DNA of 56,606 nt from Gammaproteobacteria bacterium. GTDB taxonomy: Bacteria; Pseudomonadota; Gammaproteobacteria; Chromatiales; Chromatiaceae. The DNA lies in contig RZZN01000025.1 of assembly GCA_009929855.1 (NCBI GenBank), positions 1 through 56,606 of the forward strand. The letters are read 5' to 3'. Made by a program: the position numbers and the translations under genes. The notes beneath the pieces are model-generated. The model was not told the DNA's origin. It searched no databases and saw only the letters and a program-made list of their open reading frames with translations. The stretch's first letter is position 1; each line of letters begins with the position of its first letter. Of the stretch, positions 37,238 to 47,100 are shown in pieces.

Positions 37238-38265
37238 GTCTCTGGATTCACCGCGCCGCCCGGGCGCCGCTTGGACACGGTGCCGAGCGATTCACTCACC
37301 AGATAGAGAGGCCGGCGCTTGACCTCGCCATAGACACGCCCGAGGTACTCTCCGATGATTCCGAGACAGATCAACTGGACCCCGCCAAGAAAGAGCACGG
37401 CGATGAACAGCAGCGTCCAGCCAGTCACCCAGGTCGCGGTGAAGAGTCGCAGGACGAGCGCGTAGAGGATGCCGAGCAGGGCCAATCCAGACACGGTGAA
37501 GCCCATGTAGACCGCCAGCTGCAGCGGCCGGATCGAGAATGAAAGGACCGCATCGGTGGCGAAGCGCAGCATCTTCTTGAGCGGATACTTGGTCTCGCCC
37601 GCGACGCGCGCGGCCCGCCGATAATGAACCGGCTCTTGGCGAAAGCCGAGCCAGGCCACCATCCCGCGGATGAAGCGATCGCGTTCCGGCATGCGTAGCA
37701 AGGCGTCGACCACCTTGCGGTCCATGAGCCTGAAATCACCCGTATCGAGCGGGATCTCGGTATCGGACAGACCCCGGATGGCCCGATAGAAGAGCTTCGC
37801 GCTCAAGAGCTTGAAGGCGGACTCACCAGCCCGGTCGGTGCGCACCCCGTAGGCCACGTCCACCCCCTCGCGCCAGCGCGCCAGCATGGCGAGGATGACC
37901 TCGGGCGGATCCTGGAGATCGGCATCGATGAGCACCACCGCGTCACCACGGGCCGCCTCCAGTCCAGCCGTGACGGCGATCTGATGGCCGAAATTGCGCG
38001 AGAGACCGATCACCCCGACGCGCGGCTCGGCGGCTTGGATCAGGCGCAGTCGCTCCAGGGTGGCATCCCGACTTCCGTCGTCGACGTAGAGGATCTCGAA
38101 GGGCATCCCGGCACCCTCCACCAGCACATCGAGTAGACGCCGATGGGTCTGCGCGATGACCTCCGCCTCGTTGAAGCAGGGAACCACGACCGAGAGCAGT
38201 CCAGTGGCCGCCGCCCCATCGGCTCGGCCATCACCCTGATCGGCGTCCCGCGAGCATGCTGTCAT
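37234..38265 (-). CDS. Family 2 glycosyltransferase (polyprenyl-phosphate type)
   Basis: 343 residues. GT-A catalytic domain (about 22-260) with VVVPCFNEAEV, VDDGSRD and the metal-binding DADLQDPPEV; two C-terminal helices (about 250-272 and 285-310) anchor it to the membrane. This is the GtrB/ArnC/DPM type that transfers a sugar from a nucleotide donor to undecaprenyl phosphate. RPLQLAVYMGF and GIIGEYLGRVYGEVKRRP are typical. First gene of a three-gene operon with a flippase-like protein and an FAD oxidoreductase. Confidence 0.9.
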   Translation of the reverse strand: MTACSRDADQGDGRADGAAATGLLSVVVPCFNEAEVIAQTHRRLLDVLVEGAGMPFEILYVDDGSRDATLERLRLIQAAEPRVGVIGLSRNFGHQIAVTAGLEAARGDAVVLIDADLQDPPEVILAMLARWREGVDVAYGVRTDRAGESAFKLLSAKLFYRAIRGLSDTEIPLDTGDFRLMDRKVVDALLRMPERDRFIRGMVAWLGFRQEPVHYRRAARVAGETKYPLKKMLRFATDAVLSFSIRPLQLAVYMGFTVSGLALLGILYALVLRLFTATWVTGWTLLFIAVLFLGGVQLICLGIIGEYLGRVYGEVKRRPLYLVSESLGTVSKRRPGGAVNPET

Positions 38266-38709
38266 GCGAATACCTTCGGAAGCGGCGCGGACGCATCCGC
38301 GCGCTGTTCAGACCCATCGCACCTGACGCGGGCGCCGCGCGCGCCCGGATGCGCCCGGATGCGCGGTCGGCCGCGAGCCAAGACGCGCGCCGGTCCAAGA
38401 CTAGCACAAGCGATCCCCGCCAGCCTCACGCACGCCACCATCGACCACAGGCAACAGCCGAACGCGTGTCGCACCGCGACCCTGGCCTGGGCCATCCGGC
38501 GCCGGGCGACCCGCGGCGCATCCAGCCATGACCAGACACGGCTGGCGCGAGCAGGGATGCGGTCTCGCCATCGTCCGGAGCGGCGCGCGGACCCGCCACC
38601 AGCCGAGGCGGAAAAGCCGAAATCCCCGCACGACGAGTATATACTGAGCACCCATGCGGAACGCCGCGGCGCGGCGCGAATCCGGTCGTCTCTCCACCGC
38701 CGGCATCTC
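38266..38709. other. 444-bp intergenic region before the hybrid kinase
   Basis: Divergent region between the glycosyltransferase (minus) and the hybrid kinase (plus). It is GC-rich with open frames on both strands that lack domain character. A TATACT at 38640-38645 could be a -10 box for the kinase, but no good -35 element lies 16-18 bp upstream. Confidence 0.35.
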
Positions 38710-41151
38710 ATGCAGATTCGTACCAAACTCGCGCTCGGGCTGATCCTCATCCTGATCATCAATCTGGCGGCTGGACTGTATGGATTCCATCTGCTGACAG
38801 ACGCCGCCGAACGCCGCTCGATCGTGCGCGAGACCAGCTCGAGCATCGTCACCACCGCGCTCCTGGCGCAGGTGCATTTCAAGAAACAGGTCCAGGAATG
38901 GAAAAACGTCCTGCTGCGTGGGGCGGATCCGGCACTCTTCGATGACTATTTCACGCGCTTCGAGCAGGAAGAGGCACGGACACGCGCGTCCGTGGCTGAG
39001 CTGATTCGAATCCAGACGGGCACTGGGCACTCGCATGCCATCTCCAGTCGTTTCCTGGAGGCCCATCACCAACTCGGCGAGGCCTATCGCGCGGCGCTCG
39101 CGCGCTACCGGCCAGAGGATCCTCGCACTCAGCGGGCGGTCGATGATCAGGTGCGCCACATCGACCGCGCGCCGGCCGACCTGATCGATCAGATCGTCAC
39201 CACGGCGTGGGAGGACAAGCTCGCCATACTCGCCGAGATCGACGCCTCGACCCACCATCTGCACCGCCAGATCCTGCTCTTGATGGCTGGCATCATGAGT
39301 AGCGCGGTCCTGCTGGTCGTCTGGTGGATCGATCGCACCATCGGACAGCCCATCGCCATGGCCACGGTGGTTGCCCGGCGAGTCAGCACGGGCGATTTCT
39401 CCACCCCGGTCAAGGTCAGCGGCAACGACGAGCCGTGGCAAATGCTGGCGGCCCTGCGAACGATGCAGGAGAGTCTCAGCCGCTTCCAGGAGAGCTTGCG
39501 TCAAAGCGAGGCGCGTTTTCGGCTACTCCTGGACTCGACCGACGAAGGGATCTTCGGGGTCGATACGGACGGGATCTGCACCTTTTGCAACCCCGCGGGC
39601 GCGCGGATGCTCGGCTACGCGAGCGCGCATGAGCTGCATGGGCGCCATATGCACGATACGGTGCATCATGCGCGCGAGGATGGCTCACCCATCCCGCCCG
39701 AGCAGTGTCGTGCCACCGCGGCCTATCGTGAAGGCCGTTCGGTGCGTGTCGATGACGAGGTCTTCTGGCGCGCGGATGGTCGCCCATTCCCAGTCGAATA
39801 TCACGCCAACCCCATCCATCAGAACAGCCGCCTGGTCGGAGCCGTCATCACCTTCTCAGACATCACCGCGCGCAAGGAGGCCGCGTCGGCCTTGCAAGCG
39901 GCGCACGCGGCGCTCGCCGCGGAGCGTGCTCAGCTCGCCGAGCGGGTCCTCCAGCGCACCCTCGAGCTCGATCGTGCCAATGCCGAGCTAGGCCGCAGCG
40001 CGCGCGCCAAGGACGAGTTCCTCGCCGCCATGAGCCATGAGTTGCGCACCCCGCTCACCTCCATCCTCGGGCTCTCCGAGACCATGGGTGACGCCTTGCT
40101 CGGGCGCCTGAGCCCGCAACAGGAACGGGCCATCCACATGATCCACGAGAACGGGGTCCACCTGCTCGCGCTCATCAACGATATCCTGGACATGTCACGG
40201 GTGGCCTCTGGGCAGATGCAGATGCATTGGGACCAGGTCCCGGTCTTCCAACTCTGTGATGCCAGTCTGCGGCTCACCGCACCGGCGGCCAAGCGCAAGG
40301 GGCTGACGGTCACCAAGTCGATCGACCCCGCCGCGCGTCTGGTCCGGGGTGACAGTCGTCGGCTCAAGCAGATGCTGGTCAATCTATTGGACAACGCGGT
40401 CAAGTTCACGCCGGAGGGCGGAACCGTCGGGCTAGAGGTGACGGCCCACGCGGCGACTGGTCAGCTGCACCTGCGGATCTGGGATACCGGTATCGGCATC
40501 CCTCCCGATCAGCTCGAGCGGTTGTTCCAACCCTTCGTCCAGCTCGACAGCCGGCCCACGCGTCAACATGACGGCACCGGACTCGGACTTGCGCTGGCTG
40601 CCGGGATGGCCGATCTGCACCAGGGACGCATCGAGGTGCACAGCGAGGTCGGCCGGGGCAGCTCTTTCAGGATCGTCCTGCCCTGGGATCCGCAGGCCCA
40701 GAACGCCGAGCAGATCCGCGACACGCCGGACATCGCCCAGGCTCCGGCAGGCGGGCGCAAGACAGCTCGGCGTCCACGTGTCCTGCTCGCTGATGATCAC
40801 GAGAGCACCTTGGAGATGCTCTCGACCTATCTGCGGATCAGGGGTTGCGCGGTGATGGCCGCCCGCAATGGACTCGAGGCCATCGCACACGCCCGCGCTC
40901 ACCCACCCGATGTCATCCTGATGGATGTTCAGATGCCCGAGCTAGATGGGCTGGACACGACGCGGCGACTGCGCGCCGACCCAGTGCTGAGGCACACCCC
41001 GATCATCGCACTGACCGCGCTGGCCATGCCGGGTGACCGCGAGCGCTGTTTGGAGGCTGGGATGGATGATTATCTGAGCAAGCCGCTTGGCTTGAAGGAG
41101 CTCTACGGGACGATCATGCAATGGGTCGAGCGCGCGCGTGCGCGGGTGTGA
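38710..41151 (+). CDS. Hybrid sensor histidine kinase with PAS and receiver domains
   Basis: 813 residues. Helix 1 (about 7-28), an extracytoplasmic helical sensor region (about 30-185), helix 2 (about 188-206), HAMP (about 207-260), PAS (about 262-388) with a FSDITARKEA tail, a coiled linker, HisKA with His443 (AAMSHELRTPLTSILG), HATPase with DNAVKF (561-566), DTGIGIP (592-598) and GTGLGLAL, and a receiver domain (about 690-805) with Asp739 (ILMDVQMPELDG) and Lys791. No HPt domain is fused, so an HPt protein would be needed downstream. The chosen ATG (MQIRTKLALG) opens directly on helix 1; a very long upstream extension in frame is rejected. Confidence 0.92.
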   Translation: MQIRTKLALGLILILIINLAAGLYGFHLLTDAAERRSIVRETSSSIVTTALLAQVHFKKQVQEWKNVLLRGADPALFDDYFTRFEQEEARTRASVAELIRIQTGTGHSHAISSRFLEAHHQLGEAYRAALARYRPEDPRTQRAVDDQVRHIDRAPADLIDQIVTTAWEDKLAILAEIDASTHHLHRQILLLMAGIMSSAVLLVVWWIDRTIGQPIAMATVVARRVSTGDFSTPVKVSGNDEPWQMLAALRTMQESLSRFQESLRQSEARFRLLLDSTDEGIFGVDTDGICTFCNPAGARMLGYASAHELHGRHMHDTVHHAREDGSPIPPEQCRATAAYREGRSVRVDDEVFWRADGRPFPVEYHANPIHQNSRLVGAVITFSDITARKEAASALQAAHAALAAERAQLAERVLQRTLELDRANAELGRSARAKDEFLAAMSHELRTPLTSILGLSETMGDALLGRLSPQQERAIHMIHENGVHLLALINDILDMSRVASGQMQMHWDQVPVFQLCDASLRLTAPAAKRKGLTVTKSIDPAARLVRGDSRRLKQMLVNLLDNAVKFTPEGGTVGLEVTAHAATGQLHLRIWDTGIGIPPDQLERLFQPFVQLDSRPTRQHDGTGLGLALAAGMADLHQGRIEVHSEVGRGSSFRIVLPWDPQAQNAEQIRDTPDIAQAPAGGRKTARRPRVLLADDHESTLEMLSTYLRIRGCAVMAARNGLEAIAHARAHPPDVILMDVQMPELDGLDTTRRLRADPVLRHTPIIALTALAMPGDRERCLEAGMDDYLSKPLGLKELYGTIMQWVERARARV

Positions 41152-41286
41152 GGTGAGGGCCGGCAGGCCGGGACGTCTGGTCACTGGACTCATGCGGTCA
41201 GCCTTCAAGCAGCCGCGACGGATCGAGCGTGCTGGATCCTCCGACACAGGGCGCCCACCTCGCTCCCGATCCAGCCCGGAAAAATC

Positions 41287-41316
41287 GTCAACCGATCCGC
41301 AACCGCTCGATATACT
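41287..41316 (+). promoter_or_regulatory. Weak candidate promoter for typA
   Basis: TATACT at 41311-41316 lies 78 bp before the typA start, with GTCAAC at 41287-41292 as a poor -35 box (18-bp spacer). Based on consensus only. Confidence 0.3.
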
Positions 41317-41394
41317 GTCGCGCCGGGCTGGCACGGCGTGCACCAGCCCAGCGCTCAACCGCGCCACCACTGACCCCTGTTCCGGAGCCCCCTC

Positions 41395-43209
41395 GTGATC
41401 GAGACCCTACGTAATATCGCCATCATCGCTCATGTCGATCATGGCAAGACCACTCTAGTGGACAAGCTGCTGCAGCAGTCTGGCACACTCGGAGAGCGCT
41501 TCGGCCCGGTGGAGCGGGTGATGGACTCCAATGCACTGGAGCGCGAGCGTGGCATCACCATCCTGTCGAAGAACACAGCGCTGCGCTGGCGCGACTACCG
41601 CATCAACATCGTGGACACGCCAGGTCATGCCGATTTCGGCGGCGAGGTCGAGCGCGTGCTCTCGATGGTGGATTCGGTGCTGTTGCTCGTCGATGCCCAG
41701 GAGGGACCGATGCCGCAGACCCGCTTCGTCACCAGCAAGGCCTTCGCCCATGGCCTGCGTCCGATCGTGGTCATCAACAAGATCGACCGACCCGGCGCCC
41801 GTCCCGATTGGGTCATCGACCAGGTCTTCGATCTGTTCGACCGTCTCGGCGCGAGCGACGAGCAGCTCGACTTTCCGATCGTCTATGCCTCGGCCTTGAA
41901 CGGCTACGCCGGACTCTCGGAAGATGTGCGCGTCGGTGACATGACCCCGCTGTTCGAAGCGATCGTCCAGCATTGCCCGGCACCCGAGGTCGACCCGGAC
42001 GCGCCCTTCCAGATGCAGGTCTCCACGCTCGACTACAGCTCATTCGTCGGGGCCATCGCGGTCGGTCGCATCCGTCACGGCAGCATCCGGCCCAATCAGC
42101 AGATCGTGGTCGTCAAGCGCGACGGTGATCGCCACCGCGCCAAGATCGGCCTGGTCTACGGCTATTTGGGGTTGGAGCGCCACGAGGTCCCGGTGGCCAG
42201 CGCTGGCGACATCGTCGCCTTGACCGGGATCGATGCGCCAAACGTATCGGATACGCTGTGCGATCCGGACCATGTCGAGGCACTGCCCGCACTGACCGTC
42301 GACGAGCCGACCGTGACCATGACCTTTCAGGTCAACACCTCGCCCTTCGGCGGGCGCGACGGCAAATATCTGACCTCGCGCCAGCTCAAGGAGCGGCTCG
42401 AGCGCGAGTTGATCCACAATGTCGCCTTGCGGGTCGAAGAAGGCAATGACCCGGAGAAATTCAGGGTGTCAGGACGCGGCGAGCTGCATCTCTCGATCCT
42501 GCTCGAGACCATGCGACGCGAGGGCTATGAGCTGGCGGTCTCGCGGCCCGAGGTCATCTTCCGCGAGATCGATGGCCAGATCTGCGAGCCCTACGAGCAG
42601 CTCACCGTCGACATCGACGAGACGGCCCAAGGGTCCATCATGCAAGCGCTCGGCGAGCGGCGCGGCGAGCTCAAGGACATGATCCCGGACGGCAAGGGCC
42701 GGGTCCGGCTCGACTACGAGATCCCATCGCGCGGCCTGATCGGCTTTCAGACCGAGTTCATGACACTGACCTCGGGCACTGGACTGAAATATCACGTCTT
42801 CGACCGCTACCGCGCGGCCAATCCAGGCGGTATCGCCCCGCGACGCAACGGCGCGCTCATCGCCAACTCGACCGGCAAGGCACTTGGCTATGCCCTGTTC
42901 AATCTCCAGGAGCGCGGGCGCTTGATGATCGGGCCGGGCGAGGAGGTCTACGAGGGTCAAGTGATCGGGATCCACTCGCGCGACAATGACCTCACGGTCA
43001 ACCCGCTCAAGGCCAAACAGTTGACCAACATCCGCGCGGCCGGGTCGGACGAGAACATCCTGCTGACCCCGCCGATCCGGCTCACCCTGGAGCAGGCGCT
43101 CGAATTCATCGAAGATGACGAGCTCGTGGAGATCACCCCCAAGGCGATCCGGGTGCGCAAACGGTTTCTCAAGGAGCATGAGCGCAAGCGGGCCAATCGA
43201 GCGGCCTGA
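41395..43209 (+). CDS. typA: Ribosome-associated GTPase TypA/BipA
   Basis: Translational GTPase of 604 residues involved in ribosome assembly and stress or low-temperature growth. G1 is AHVDHGKTT (12-20), G2 has RGIT, G3 is [16 protein letters not shown] and G4 is [10 protein letters not shown]. Domain II, two alpha/beta domains, and the BipA-specific C-terminal domain ([43 protein letters not shown]-like) are all present. Starts at GTG 41395 with GGAG 8-9 bases upstream. It is followed 79 bp later by dtd. Confidence 0.97.
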   Translation: MIETLRNIAIIAHVDHGKTTLVDKLLQQSGTLGERFGPVERVMDSNALERERGITILSKNTALRWRDYRINIVDTPGHADFGGEVERVLSMVDSVLLLVDAQEGPMPQTRFVTSKAFAHGLRPIVVINKIDRPGARPDWVIDQVFDLFDRLGASDEQLDFPIVYASALNGYAGLSEDVRVGDMTPLFEAIVQHCPAPEVDPDAPFQMQVSTLDYSSFVGAIAVGRIRHGSIRPNQQIVVVKRDGDRHRAKIGLVYGYLGLERHEVPVASAGDIVALTGIDAPNVSDTLCDPDHVEALPALTVDEPTVTMTFQVNTSPFGGRDGKYLTSRQLKERLERELIHNVALRVEEGNDPEKFRVSGRGELHLSILLETMRREGYELAVSRPEVIFREIDGQICEPYEQLTVDIDETAQGSIMQALGERRGELKDMIPDGKGRVRLDYEIPSRGLIGFQTEFMTLTSGTGLKYHVFDRYRAANPGGIAPRRNGALIANSTGKALGYALFNLQERGRLMIGPGEEVYEGQVIGIHSRDNDLTVNPLKAKQLTNIRAAGSDENILLTPPIRLTLEQALEFIEDDELVEITPKAIRVRKRFLKEHERKRANRAA

Positions 43210-43288
43210 GCCAGATGCACGCCACGCGATCGCGGCGCGCACCGCGCCCGACTCGGCCACCAGGCGGCGCTAGAGCGGAGGATCCGAC

Positions 43289-43726
43289 ATGATCGGTCTG
43301 CTCCAGCGCGTGAGCCGCGCCGAGGTCTGGGTCCAGGGCGAGACCATCGCCGCCATCGAGCGCGGCTTGTTGGTATTGGTCGGTGTACAACGTGGCGATA
43401 CCAGTGCGCGCGGCGAGCGTCTGTTGGAGCGGCTGCTCACCTATCGCGTCTTTCCGGATGCCGATGATCGGATGAACCACAGCCTGCGCCAGATCGGTGG
43501 CGGTCTGCTGCTCGTGCCGCAATTCACGCTCGCGGCCGACACCAAGAAAGGCACCCGCGCGAGCTTCACCTCGGCCGCGCCGCCCGAGGAGGGCGCACCT
43601 TTGTTCGCCGAGCTGGTCGCGCGTGCTCAGACCCAACACACGCCGGTCGCCGCCGGGCGCTTCGGTGCCGACATGCGGGTGAGCCTGATCAATGAGGGGC
43701 CCGTGACCTTTTGGTTGGAGACCTAG
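43289..43726 (+). CDS. dtd: D-aminoacyl-tRNA deacylase
   Basis: 145 residues, full length. Hydrolyses D-aminoacyl-tRNA (and Gly-tRNA-Ala), proofreading chirality in the cytoplasm. Typical segments: IGLLQRVSRAEV at the N-terminus, PQFTLAADTKKGTRASFTSAAPP in the catalytic region (given here as two overlapping motifs, LAADT and GTRASF), and the cross-subunit Gly-Pro motif NEGPVTF at the end, where Asn-Ser-Gly-Pro is the commoner form. Last housekeeping gene before the accessory island. Confidence 0.95.
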   Translation: MIGLLQRVSRAEVWVQGETIAAIERGLLVLVGVQRGDTSARGERLLERLLTYRVFPDADDRMNHSLRQIGGGLLLVPQFTLAADTKKGTRASFTSAAPPEEGAPLFAELVARAQTQHTPVAAGRFGADMRVSLINEGPVTFWLET

Positions 43727-43727
43727 G

Positions 43728-44080
43728 GAAACCCTGATCTAAACGGCTTTAGCCGCCCCGAGTAACGTATCGTGTGATTTTTTGCTTCGCAATCCCTAAA
43801 AATCCACATGACAGCGACTTTGGAGGCGATCTTGACCGTCGTTTCGATGAGTTCGGCCGGTTGACCCTGTCTTCGGGCAAACCAACCCATCAGTTCATGC
43901 CAGCCACCGCTTTCGGACCAGAAATAGGTTCGCCAAGGCAAACAGCACCTGGCACTGCGCGTGGTTTTTCTCCAGGCCCTTGTCGCGCACAGTCTTAAAG
44001 CCGAACAGGGTCTTGATGACATGGACGGGATGCTCGACGCGGGCACGCATCTTGGCCTTGAGCCGCTCCAACTCGATTTA
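43728..44080 (-). mobile_element. IS5-family insertion sequence remnant
   Basis: The 3' end of an IS5-type element. The transposase tail lies at 43895-44077 and the non-coding end runs to about 43728, just after the dtd stop. The outer end begins GGAAACCCTGATC, similar to terminal repeats of IS5 relatives. The opposite end and most of the transposase are missing, so it is dead. It marks the left boundary of the NACHT/caspase island. Confidence 0.65.
43895..44077 (-). pseudogene. IS5-family transposase, C-terminal fragment
   Basis: About 60 residues up to a TGA: ELERLKAKMRARVEHPV, then VIKTLFGFKTVRDKGLEKN and ALANLFLVRKRWLA. This is the typical IS5 transposase end, containing the catalytic Glu region (RARVEHPV) of the DDE triad. 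The N-terminal part with both Asp residues is missing, so no activity is possible. Confidence 0.75.
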
Positions 44081-44132
44081 TCATCATCGCCTACCGCAAC
44101 TCGCTCGTGACGGAAATCGGAGAGGGCGTCAC

Positions 44133-47100
44133 ATGACGGAACCATCGGGCACCCAACTGACCGGCGATGGCGCGACTGCCGCCGATTCCTCGACGGCACT
44201 CGGCGCCGGCGCCGCCATGGTCGACGGCAACAACTCCGGTGACATCAACACTGGACGCAAGGTCGTCGTCGGCGAAAGTGGTCAGGTCGTCTACGCGGAG
44301 CAAGGTGCCACCGTCGTCATCGGCGATGCGCCGATCAGGATGACAGCGGTGGAGCGCCAGAGCCTCCTCGGGCGATATCTTCAGCACCTCATCAGCCAGA
44401 ACCGCTACCTGCAGCTGCAGGGCATCCGTTCGGGCGGCCGCATCGTCAACATCGAGCTGGATCGGATCTACATCACCCTGCGCACCACACGCATTCCGGA
44501 AGAGCGGATACAGACCGACTGGCTCGCGGGTGAGGTCCTCTTGGCACCTGGAGAGCTGCATCGGCATCGTCGGGATGAGCCGCAGCGTGACCTCAGGCAT
44601 GTAACAGTGAATCAGGCACTTGCGGAACATCGGCGCCTCGTGGTCCTGGGCGACCCCGGCTGCGGCAAGACCACTCTCCTACGCTATCTCGGCTTGCTTT
44701 ACGCGAAAGACCGTGCGGAAGGCACCGGGCTGGCTCGGGAGAATCTTGGCCTGACCGAACCGGGAACGCTGCCGATCCTCATGCCCCTGCGCCAGATCGG
44801 GCGTTACCTCAAAGAGCACCGACCCAAGGACGATGGGACCGAGGGGCACTCACTCCTACTCCAGTTCCTGACGCGGGTGCTCGCCGCCGAGCGGATCGAG
44901 GTCCCCAGTGACTTCTTCGACGACTGGCTGACAGCCGGGAAGGCCGCTGTCCTGCTCGATGGACTCGATGAGATCGCCGAGCCGGATCTGCGTCGCCGCG
45001 TCGCAAGGCTCGTCGATGCCTTTACGCGCGCCTACCCGGAGTGCCGCTATGTGGTCACCAGTCGCATCCGCGGATACACCGACGCCTCGCGGCTGGGCGA
45101 AGGCTATGCCACGACCACCGTGCGCGATTTCTCGCCCGAGGACATCCGCCTTTTTCTCACCCAGTGGCATCGTTTGGTCGCCATTGGGCAGCATGGTCCC
45201 GGCGAGGCGGCCGAGACGCTCGCCGCGGCTCAGACCCGGCAGCTGATCGATGCGATCGACCAGAACGCGCGCGTCGGTGAGCTCGCCATCAATCCGCTGA
45301 TGCTGACCGTGATCGCCCTGATCCACCGTGATCAGATCAAGCTTCCGGACCGTCGCGCCGAGCTCTACCAAGAGGCGGTCGATGTCCTGCTGGGCAAATG
45401 GGACGAGGCGCGCGGCGTTCCCGAGTCGCGGGTCCTGAGCGACCGCGTGTTCGATGCGGGCGACCGCCGGCTCGTCTTGCAGCAGGTTGCCCTTGCCATG
45501 CACGAGCAGAACAGCAAGGAAATCGACGTCGGACCCTTGAAAGAGCTGCTCGCAGAGGAGCTTTGCAGCGCGATCAACGATGCTCGTGAGCTGGAGGCAA
45601 CCGTGGGTCGCTTTCTCGACGTCATTGCCGAGCGCACGGGCTTGTTGATTGCGCGCGGCGAGGGGACCTATGCCTTCTCTCATCTGACCTTCCAGGAATA
45701 TCTCGCGGCGTTGGCCGTTGCCGGGCGGGAGGACTATCTCGAATACACCTTGGCGCGCGCTTCGGATCCATGGTGGCGCGAGGTGATCCTGCTCGAAGTG
45801 GGCCACCTCAGCACCCAGAACAAGCAACGGACGACTCGACTCATCCGCGCCATCGCCGATTCCAAGCGCGAGCCGGAGCCCTACCACAACCTCGTCCTGG
45901 CAGCCGAGTGCCTGCGCGATGCCGGTGCCAACCGGATCCAGGGCGAACTCGAGAGCGAGCTTCGTAGGCGCTTGCAGCGCGAGCTCGACGCGCGTCCCCT
46001 TCGGGGGCCGTTAGGCATCGTGCACACGCTTCTCACAAGACGCATGACCCCGGAGCAGGCGGTGCGCCGACGCATTGCGGCGGCCGAGGCGCTGAGCCGG
46101 ATCGGCGGCGCACGATTCTGGTCGCGGCCGCACGGAGAGCCAGAGTGGGTCCGCATCCCGGCCGGCGACTTCATCATGGGTGAAGGCGCTGATGCGCACC
46201 GCGTCTCGCTCGCGGAATTCCGGATTGCGCGCGTACCCATCACCAATGCCCAATATTCACTCTTCATCGAGTCATCAGGCCATGAGACGCCCCGCGATTG
46301 GAATGGCCGGCGTCCGCCGCGGAACCGAGGGTCTCACCCGGTCACCGGAGTCCGATTTCAGGATGCCTTGGCCTATTGCCGTTGGCTTGCCGAGGCGACA
46401 GGGAAGTCGATCACACTGCCGAGCGAGGCAGAGTGGGAGAAGGCGGCACGGGGCTCCGAGGACGCGCGTGACTATCCATGGGGAGACGTCTTCGATGCGT
46501 TGAAGTGCAATGTCTGGGAGTCGAGATTCGACGGGGCGACGCCTGTCGGTATCTTTCTGAATGGTGCCAGTCCATACGGATGCCTGGATATGGCGGGCAA
46601 CGTCTGGGAGTGGACGCGTAGTCTCTGGGGCAAGGGCTTTCAAACGCCCGACTTTGGATATCCTTACGACCCGGCGGATTCCGCAAGAGAGGCGCTCGAT
46701 GCTGGAGGCGATGTCTACCGGGTCGTGCGCGGCGGCTCGTGGTCCGACCATCTAGTCCTCGTGCGCTGCGCCTCTCGCTACGGGGATTTTCTCGACCACC
46801 GGGGCTTCGACCTGGGCTTTCGTGTGGTGTTGCGCGCCTCCCACGTTCTTCTGCCTCTTCTTCTGGTCCCGCTCCCGAGCTGGACGACGCGCCGGGACAC
46901 CCGTGCCGAACGTCGAGCTCTACGCGTGGAAACGCGCCATCATCGAGCGCCTGGCAGGCGACCGGCTCCGGATCCACGAGACCGCGGCACAGGTGCTGCC
47001 GAAGCGCTGCGGAATTCCCTGGCTGGGCTTCGTCGTCTATCCGACGCACCGGCTCATCAAGCGCCGGAACGCCGTCAAATTCACCCGGCGCTTCGAGTGC

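Noticed and set aside
38143-38709. N-terminal extension of the hybrid kinase
   Set aside because: Arg/Ala/Pro-rich, overlaps the divergent glycosyltransferase; the ATG at 38710 opens directly on the first membrane helix.
43980-44132. Upstream start for the first NACHT gene
   Set aside because: The extra 51 residues are encoded within the IS5 remnant in the wrong frame and strand; the ATG at 44133 has a ribosome-binding site.
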